64,000 nucleotides of DNA from positions 1 through 64,000 of the forward strand of contig JAOULX010000010.1 of assembly GCA_029881795.1 (NCBI GenBank). The letters are read 5' to 3'. Each line of letters starts with the position of its first letter. The first letter of the stretch is position 1. A program made the position numbers and the translations under genes. Positions 58,479-64,000 of the stretch are shown in pieces. The stretch comes from Gammaproteobacteria bacterium. Lineage in GTDB: Bacteria > Pseudomonadota > Gammaproteobacteria > SZUA-229. A model generated the notes under the pieces. The model searched no databases, was not told the DNA's origin, and was given only the letters and a program-made list of their open reading frames with translations.

Positions 58479-59236
58479 TATTTATCCCGGGCCAGAAGCA
58501 GCGCTTTTACCTGCTCAAGATCTTCCGGTGTATCGACACCATGGCCCGGTAATGCAAGCGCCTGTTCAACATGAATTTTCATGCCGTTCCAGAGAATTCG
58601 CAACTGCTCCAGCGCTTCATGTTTTTCCACGGTACAAACCGGCATTTTTGCATACTGCTTTAAAAAACCGACGCGGTAGGCATAGATACCAATATGTCGC
58701 TGGTATTCAGAAAGATCATCAGCAGGAATCGTCTTATCACGGTCATAAGGTATGCCAGCACGACTAAAATAGAGTGCAAATCCGTTTTTATCTGACACCA
58801 CTTTAACCACATTTGGATTTGTAATTTCATCTCGTGTGGTTAAAGCTGCACTTAAAGTTGCACACACTGCAGCAGGGTTTGCATGTAAATTTTTAGCCAC
58901 CTGCACGATAATTTCTTTTGGTGTAAGTGGTTCATCGCCCTGCAAATTAACCACAATCACATCGTCTTCCCAGCCAAGTTTTTCTGCCACTTCTACAATA
59001 CGGTCAGTACCTGAAGCGTGATCAGCCGATGTCATGCAAACCGTTGCACCAAACTGGTGTGCCGCGTGTGCAATCCGATCGTCATCGGTTGCAATAACCA
59101 CGGTATCTGCTGCGGTAAGACAGGCACATTCATAAACGTGTTGTAACAGTGGTTTACCGCATAAGTCTGCCAGTGGCTTGGCAGGAAATCGGCTTGATGC
59201 AAAACGCGCCGGGATCACGATTTTAAAATCATTCAC
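58478..59236 (-). CDS. kdsB: 3-deoxy-manno-octulosonate cytidylyltransferase
   Basis: 252 residues. Nucleotidyltransferase motifs: IVIPARFASSRFPAKPLADLCGKPLLQHVYE, VVNLQGDEPL and PVCTVEKHEALEQLR. Activates Kdo as CMP-Kdo for lipopolysaccharide. I chose GTG 59236, two bases after the ycaR stop, because the conserved family start (DFKIVIPAR) begins there and the upstream frame reads into ycaR with no similarity. Operon context with lpxK and msbA fits LPS assembly. Confidence 0.94.
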   Translation of the reverse strand: MNDFKIVIPARFASSRFPAKPLADLCGKPLLQHVYECACLTAADTVVIATDDDRIAHAAHQFGATVCMTSADHASGTDRIVEVAEKLGWEDDVIVVNLQGDEPLTPKEIIVQVAKNLHANPAAVCATLSAALTTRDEITNPNVVKVVSDKNGFALYFSRAGIPYDRDKTIPADDLSEYQRHIGIYAYRVGFLKQYAKMPVCTVEKHEALEQLRILWNGMKIHVEQALALPGHGVDTPEDLEQVKALLLARDK

Positions 59237-59237
59237 C

Positions 59238-59420
59238 TTATTGTTCTGCCTTGTTATTAGCCAGAGAACGCGCTTCTTCGACCAGCATAACCGGTATACC
59301 GTCACGTACCGGAAAGGCCAGCTGATCATTCTGACAGATTAATTCCTCTGCATTTTTATCGTACTCAAGAGCAGACTGGCATTTCGGGCAAACCAGTATA
59401 TTCAGTGTTTTTTTATCCAT
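59238..59420 (-). CDS. ycaR: YcaR/Trm112-like zinc-ribbon protein (UPF0434)
   Basis: 60 residues: [46 protein letters not shown], the full UPF0434/Trm112p-like family. Its first CxxC is intact, while only a single later Cys (LICQND) is present, as is common in the E. coli type. Exact function unclear. The start overlaps the lpxK end by 8 bases, and kdsB follows at 2 bases, both signs of one operon. Confidence 0.92.
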   Translation of the reverse strand: MDKKTLNILVCPKCQSALEYDKNAEELICQNDQLAFPVRDGIPVMLVEEARSLANNKAEQ

Positions 59421-60384
59421 TTGTTAATTTACCAACCTGTGTTTTTAAATCGTTTACAAATTGTTCAGTCAATACAATATCAATCGTAACAAACCAGAGT
59501 TTGTCATTATCAGTTGCCTGACATTTGACGCTGTCTTTCTCTGTCATTAAGACTGCAAAGGCATCATCAAAACTGAGATCATCATCACTAAACTGGTGAT
59601 GATCTGCAAAAGCATGTTCAATAATCGTCAGCCCCATACTTCTTAGCATGGTGAAAAATCGCTGTGGATTACCAATGCCAGCAACTGCATGCACGGTATC
59701 TGCTTTAAAATCATCCAGCGATTGACTATCACCACTTTTAAGGTGCTTAACAGACAGCGGCCTGATTTGAAATGAATAAGCCTGATCACCGCCATTATAA
59801 ATGCGCCAGCTGTCTTTCCCCAGCCTGGAAACCGGCTCACGCAGCGGACCTGCCGGCAGGCAGAAACCGTTACCAAAGCCACGTTCATTATCGATAACCA
59901 CCAGCTCGAGATCGCGTTGCAGGCGGTAGTGCTGCAGACCGTCATCGGCCAGAATAATATCAATATTGTTTTGCTGACATAGCAACTGTGCATCTGCAAG
60001 CCGGTCCGGACCAACCACAATCGGTAGCCCTGTACGCTGAAACAACTGTACCGGCTCATCGCCACAAGCAGCTGCCTGTGATGATGCTGTTAACTGATAC
60101 GGCCAGTCAGCATGACCACCATAACCCCGCGAGATAATGCCAACCTTATAGCCCCAGCTATTTAGCAAACCAGAGAGTGCAATAATTAATGGTGTTTTTC
60201 CGGTGCCGCCAACCGAAATATTTCCAATAATAATAACCGGTTTAGCCGCCTTATATGACTTGAAAACAGCGGATTTATAGGCCCATCGTCGACACCAGAC
60301 CAGCAGACAAAACAGCAACGAAAGCGGCCATAATAACCAGGCCAGCAGGTTTTTGTTATACCAGTAGTGGTCGAGAGATTTCAT
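59413..60384 (-). CDS. lpxK: Tetraacyldisaccharide 4'-kinase
   Basis: 323 residues. N-terminal hydrophobic anchor ([15 protein letters not shown]), Walker [14 protein letters not shown], and [40 protein letters not shown], the LpxK signature. Phosphorylates the 4' position of the lipid A precursor at the inner membrane. Starts 5 bases downstream of msbA. Confidence 0.95.
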   Translation of the reverse strand: MKSLDHYWYNKNLLAWLLWPLSLLFCLLVWCRRWAYKSAVFKSYKAAKPVIIIGNISVGGTGKTPLIIALSGLLNSWGYKVGIISRGYGGHADWPYQLTASSQAAACGDEPVQLFQRTGLPIVVGPDRLADAQLLCQQNNIDIILADDGLQHYRLQRDLELVVIDNERGFGNGFCLPAGPLREPVSRLGKDSWRIYNGGDQAYSFQIRPLSVKHLKSGDSQSLDDFKADTVHAVAGIGNPQRFFTMLRSMGLTIIEHAFADHHQFSDDDLSFDDAFAVLMTEKDSVKCQATDNDKLWFVTIDIVLTEQFVNDLKTQVGKLTNG

Positions 60385-60389
60385 TGACG

Positions 60390-62165
60390 TTAAGGAGCGA
60401 TTTGATCAGTGCTGTTTGCGTCTTTAAACTGGATCTGATGCAGCGCTGAATAATGCCCGTTTTGTAACCGAATTAATTCCTGATGTGAACCCTGCTCTAC
60501 AATCCGGCCTTTATCCATCACCACAATGCTGTCGGCATTTTCGATGGTAGATAACCTATGTGCGATAACCAGCGTGGTTCTGTTTTTTACCAGTTCTTCA
60601 AGCGCTTCCTGAATATGACGCTCAGATTCGGTATCCAGTGCCGAGGTTGCTTCATCGAGTATCAGGATCGGTGCATTTCTTAATAAGGCTCTGGCGATGG
60701 CAATTCGCTGGCGCTGGCCACCTGATAACTGAATTCCACCATCACCAATCCAGGTATTTAGTCCATCTGGTAATTCATTAATAAATTCCATTGCATGGGC
60801 TGCTTCGGCGGCTCTGATAATGTCTTCATCCGTAGCATCATCCATTAGACCATAGGCGATATTGTCTTTTAAAGTGGCACTGAATATAACGGTTTCCTGC
60901 CCCACATAGGCAATATGCTGTCTTAACGATTGCAGACTCAGGTCACGGCTATTATGTCCGTCAATCTCAATCTCGCCCTCGGTAATTTCATATAACCTCG
61001 GCAGCAGATTAACCAGTGTGGTCTTACCGCTGCCAGAGCGTCCGACAAAAGCGACCGTCTTGCCTGATTCAATCTGTAAATTAATATCACTGAGTATCTG
61101 ACGGTGACTGGTTTCGTATTTAAAGCCGACATTTTTATACTGAATATCACCGGCCACCTGCGTCAGTTGCTTGTCGCCGTTATCATTTTCTGCCGGCTGA
61201 TCCAGCAGTTCAAAAATACTGATTGATGCAGCAATACCTTTCTGAATATCCACGTTTACATTGGTTAAGCGCTTCATCGGTGCAAACAACATCATCATCG
61301 CAATAAAAAATGACATGAAGGTACCGACATCAATATCTTCAATCACGCCTTTCATGGTCGCGATGTAAATAACACCGGCCAGTGCGATGGCAATAATCAA
61401 CTGGATTACCGGCACACTGAGCGCCGTGGTAATCGCAAGTTTTAATTGCTGGCGTCTGTTCTGTTTGTTTATTGCGGTAAAGGAGCCACTTTCGAATGCC
61501 TGACCACCAAATATTTTTATCACGCGCTGGCCGCGTACACTCTGGTCTACAATCGAACTGACATCACCCATCGAGTTTTGAATGCGCCGGCTAATTGATC
61601 GAAAACGTTTTGATACAATCGCAATTAGCACTCCTATAAGCGGCGTGACCACGACAAATGTCAACGTCAGAATGACATTGAGGTAAAGCATCCAGCCGAA
61701 CAAGGCAACCAGCGTTACGCTGTCACGTATTAATATCGTAATGGATTTGGTGGCAGCATTGGCCACCTGTTCGGAATCATAAACAAACTTTGAAATAATC
61801 TGCCCGCTTTCGGTCTGGTCAAAATAGCTGTCGGGTAATGCCAGCATTTTGCTGAACATTTGCTGGCGTACCGTCAGAATCAGGTTTCGGCCAATCCAGC
61901 TCATACCGTAACCGGATACAAAACTGCCGGCTGTTCTGACCACGAAAATACCAATAAGCGCCAGTGGCACCCAGGCAATGACGTCCGGATCTTTTTTTAC
62001 AAAGCTGCCGTTTAACATCGGCTCCATTAACGCGGCAAAGGCTGTCTCTGTTAAAGCCGCGACGATCATGCCGGCAACCGCCAGTAAAAAGACAGCCCAG
62101 TACTGGGTAACGTAAGACAGCAAACGCTTATAGGTTTGCATTGAATCCGGTTTGTTTTCTTGCAT
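60390..62165 (-). CDS. msbA: Lipid A flippase MsbA
   Basis: 591 residues, the usual MsbA length: six-helix membrane domain (about 15-320) and nucleotide-binding domain (about 350-580). Walker A VGRSGSGKTT, signature LSGGQRQR, Walker B ILILDEATSALD and the H-loop IAHRLSTI are intact. Its place between exbD and lpxK confirms MsbA rather than another ABC-B exporter. Flips core-lipid A across the inner membrane as a homodimer. 9 bases after exbD. Confidence 0.95.
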   Translation of the reverse strand: MQENKPDSMQTYKRLLSYVTQYWAVFLLAVAGMIVAALTETAFAALMEPMLNGSFVKKDPDVIAWVPLALIGIFVVRTAGSFVSGYGMSWIGRNLILTVRQQMFSKMLALPDSYFDQTESGQIISKFVYDSEQVANAATKSITILIRDSVTLVALFGWMLYLNVILTLTFVVVTPLIGVLIAIVSKRFRSISRRIQNSMGDVSSIVDQSVRGQRVIKIFGGQAFESGSFTAINKQNRRQQLKLAITTALSVPVIQLIIAIALAGVIYIATMKGVIEDIDVGTFMSFFIAMMMLFAPMKRLTNVNVDIQKGIAASISIFELLDQPAENDNGDKQLTQVAGDIQYKNVGFKYETSHRQILSDINLQIESGKTVAFVGRSGSGKTTLVNLLPRLYEITEGEIEIDGHNSRDLSLQSLRQHIAYVGQETVIFSATLKDNIAYGLMDDATDEDIIRAAEAAHAMEFINELPDGLNTWIGDGGIQLSGGQRQRIAIARALLRNAPILILDEATSALDTESERHIQEALEELVKNRTTLVIAHRLSTIENADSIVVMDKGRIVEQGSHQELIRLQNGHYSALHQIQFKDANSTDQIAP

Positions 62166-62174
62166 GTTAATTTC

Positions 62175-62588
62175 TTACTGTGATTGCATAGTAGCAATAG
62201 AAAGCTTGACCAGACCTAACTGACCGGCAGCATCCATGGCAGTGACAACTGACTGATGAGGCGTTTTTGCATCAGCCCGCAAAGTGACATGCAGGTCTGT
62301 TTTACCAGCGCTTACCTGTTTCAGGGCGGTCTTTAATGTTTCTATCGAGGTATTCACTATCTGCCGGTCATTAATATAATAATGGCCTTTTGCATCGATA
62401 CCAATGACGATAGATTTATTTTCCGGTGCTTTTGCCTGAACCGATGAATCAGGAAGCTGGACTTTTAAATTTGCCTGTTTTTCAAACGTGGTTGATACCA
62501 TAAAAAAGATCAGCAATAGAAAAACCACATCGATCAGAGGCGTCAGATTAAGCTCAACATGATCTTCTCTGTCGGGTTTAAGATTCAC
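62175..62588 (-). CDS. exbD: ExbD/TolR family biopolymer transport protein
   Basis: 137 residues with one N-terminal helix LTPLIDVVFLLLIFFMVSTTF carrying the proton-carrying Asp and a periplasmic domain. GTG 62588 is the start (ORF begins VNLKPDREDHVELNLTP) and overlaps the exbB stop by 4 bases (GTGA). With the upstream ExbB it forms a proton-motive-force-driven motor complex. The exbBD-msbA-lpxK order is widespread in gammaproteobacteria that carry comEC upstream. The energised partner is not obvious here. Confidence 0.9.
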   Translation of the reverse strand: MNLKPDREDHVELNLTPLIDVVFLLLIFFMVSTTFEKQANLKVQLPDSSVQAKAPENKSIVIGIDAKGHYYINDRQIVNTSIETLKTALKQVSAGKTDLHVTLRADAKTPHQSVVTAMDAAGQLGLVKLSIATMQSQ

Positions 62589-63214
62589 TTAGGCACACTC
62601 GACAGTTTAATATTTTTGCTGTGAATCACATCAACCAGCTTGATGGCTTCCTGCTCCATTTCAATCACCAGCTCATCGACTCTGCCACGAAAATATCGGT
62701 GGAACATATAAGCGATAATAGCCACGGTTAAACCAGCTGCTGTAGTGGTTAACGCCTGCGAGATACCACCTGCCAGTTCACCCGGATTACCAACACCAAC
62801 GATGGTGATTGCGGCAAAAACTTTTATCATGCCGACCACGGTTCCCAACAAACCCAACAATGGCGAGATGGCGGCAATCGTACCCAGCGTATTGAGAAAA
62901 CGATCCATCCCGTGTACTACCTGGCGCCCCACATCTTCGATACTTTCTTTCATTCTGGCCCGGTCGGTCTGACTGTTCATTATACCGGTCGCCAGTATCT
63001 TGCCTAAGGCCGACTCAATGCTAATGGCTTGAACTTTAGACTGGTCAAGCTGGCCTTCTTTAATCCAGTGCCAGACACTGGCAACCAGATGCTGAGGGAT
63101 AATTTTACTGCGTCGCAGACTCCAGAAACGCTCTGCGACTATGCCTAAAGCAATAATCGAGCAGGCAATAATCGGAAACATCAACCAGCCACCCGCTTTT
63201 ACAAATTCAAACAC
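62585..63214 (-). CDS. exbB: ExbB/TolQ/MotA family proton channel protein
   Basis: 209 residues from GTG 63214, which has AGGA at a good distance and begins the family-typical (M)FEFVKAGGWLMFPIIACSIIALGIVAERFWSL. A GTG three codons upstream has the ribosome site almost touching it and is less likely. Three helices; the MotA/TolQ/ExbB domain is seen in TLGTIAAISPLLGLLGTVVGMIKVF and GISQALTTTAAGLTVAIIAYM. Inner-membrane pair with ExbD. Confidence 0.92.
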   Translation of the reverse strand: MFEFVKAGGWLMFPIIACSIIALGIVAERFWSLRRSKIIPQHLVASVWHWIKEGQLDQSKVQAISIESALGKILATGIMNSQTDRARMKESIEDVGRQVVHGMDRFLNTLGTIAAISPLLGLLGTVVGMIKVFAAITIVGVGNPGELAGGISQALTTTAAGLTVAIIAYMFHRYFRGRVDELVIEMEQEAIKLVDVIHSKNIKLSSVPK

Positions 63215-63340
63215 AGCAAACACTTCCTAAATCACAATATGATGGCCACCGATGATACTAGATATACCCTGTTTTTACTAACCCAAGCCCGCCAGTAAAT
63301 GCAGAAAAACCTGTTTTTAGTCAGATACTTATGTAATTTC

Positions 63341-64000
63341 TTAATAATTGTAGTTTTTATCAGTGCGCTGCCAGTAACGGCGCTTTTGCTGGCGATAGCT
63401 TAAAGCCCGGTTTTTCAGGCTATTTTGATCCACTAACAAGCTGATATGTCCGCTTTTAGCGGTATTTAACTGTTTGATACCCAACTCTGAATATCGCTCG
63501 GTGACCTGACTATGGGGAAATCGGTAGCGGTTCAGGTAACCACTGGAGTAGATCGCCAGCTGCGGTCGAACTGCATGTAAAAAAGCCAGCGACGAGGAGG
63601 TTTTACTGCCATGATGCGGCACTATCAACACGGTCGACTGAAGTAAGGCAGCACGATCTTGCAACAACTCCTGTTCGGCTTTGTTTTCAATGTCTCCTGT
63701 AATCAACACGCTATTGACAGCGTTACTGACTTTTAACACGCAGCTGTAGTTGTTCCGTTTACGGTAATGTTGATCGTAAGGATGCAGTATTTCAAACAAT
63801 ACGCCATCCCAGCGCCAGTGCTGACCCGTTTTGCAAAGACTGACTCTGGCATGACTGATCGTTTCGATATCCCGACCGATAACCTGCTCCGTGTTGATCG
63901 CATTAAGCACTGCCTGAGCGCCGCCGATATGATCATTGTCACCGTTACTGATAACCAGTTTATCTAAATGACTGACATGCTGCTGCCTTAAAAAAGGAAG
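63341..64000 (-). CDS. comEC: ComEC/Rec2 C-terminal beta-lactamase-like domain (partial)
   Basis: The minus-strand frame is open to base 64000, so only the last ~219 residues are here. They form the metallo-beta-lactamase-like domain of ComEC: DKLVISNGDNDHIGGAQAV (DxDHxGG motif), VLITGDIENKAEQELLQ and TVLIVPHHGSKTSSSLAFL (HHGS). The GTG at 63910 is internal. ComEC is the inner-membrane DNA channel for uptake; its domain is thought to process the non-transported strand. It lies upstream of exbB in the usual order. Confidence 0.9.
   Translation of the reverse strand, partial: LPFLRQQHVSHLDKLVISNGDNDHIGGAQAVLNAINTEQVIGRDIETISHARVSLCKTGQHWRWDGVLFEILHPYDQHYRKRNNYSCVLKVSNAVNSVLITGDIENKAEQELLQDRAALLQSTVLIVPHHGSKTSSSLAFLHAVRPQLAIYSSGYLNRYRFPHSQVTERYSELGIKQLNTAKSGHISLLVDQNSLKNRALSYRQQKRRYWQRTDKNYNY

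Overview
The window is a compact stretch of a gammaproteobacterial chromosome, with no prophage, IS element, rRNA or tRNA seen. The evidence is the linkage of fur/bamE/ratBA/smpB, of dnaQ and rnhA, and of comEC-exbBD-msbA-lpxK-ycaR-kdsB, together with Rsd, RelA and a one-piece tmRNA with tag ANDDNYALAA. A SoxB thiosulfohydrolase, a YeeE-type sulfur-compound permease, a periplasmic rhodanese and a cNMP-binding/rhodanese fusion point to a sulfur-oxidising, probably marine bacterium. NhaD and a sodium-coupled NSS transporter fit a saline habitat. The genus cannot be fixed from the sequence alone.

Layout. 1-4 kb: tail of a Fic protein, an MFS permease, then YeeE and a rhodanese. 4-7.3 kb: a 7TMR-DISM diguanylate cyclase preceded by a ~139-nt inverted-repeat element, and a beta-lactamase-fold hydrolase. 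7.4-14.5 kb: a co-directional membrane-stress-type cluster (XpaC-like, TelA-like, DUF4178, Tyr/Gly/Ser-rich lipoprotein, tandem DUF350, membrane-bound spermidine-synthase-like enzyme, small membrane protein). 15-24 kb: endonuclease I, an Atm1-type ABC exporter divergent from an RND efflux pair, and a large cell-surface lipoprotein. 24-30 kb: relA, fur, bamE, ratB, ratA, an NSS transporter, smpB. 30-37 kb: nhaD, dnaQ, a porin behind a Fur box, an unknown lipoprotein, rnhA, mltD. 37-49 kb: cNMP/rhodanese protein, HD-GYP phosphodiesterase, fumC, the purB-roxA-GNAT-DUF7931 run, soxB, a HupE/UreJ-like protein, msrQ and msrP. 50-64 kb: purL, ssrA, a DUF2058 gene, an HvfA-like Cys-repeat peptide gene, rsd, and a long leftward envelope operon (exbB, exbD, msbA, lpxK, ycaR, kdsB, rlmKL) behind comEC.

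The most interesting signals are linked. The small secreted peptide gene at 55.1-55.4 kb looks like an orphan HvfA/bufferin-type precursor (four Cys exactly 11 residues apart), with no modifying enzyme beside it. An almost identical 19-bp direct-repeat site lies upstream of both this gene and msrPQ, about 5.7 kb apart (18 of 19 bases shared, ATCAC half-sites exactly 11 bp apart). That is the geometry of an OmpR-family response regulator site and suggests a shared envelope copper/oxidant-stress regulon. A seven-copy G-rich heptamer array with G-quadruplex potential lies beside the msrP copy of the site.

Sulfur genes (yeeE, rhodanese, soxB, cNMP-rhodanese) are scattered rather than in one sox operon. 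Cyclic-di-GMP turnover is represented by one cyclase (with GGEEF and I-site) and one HD-GYP phosphodiesterase.
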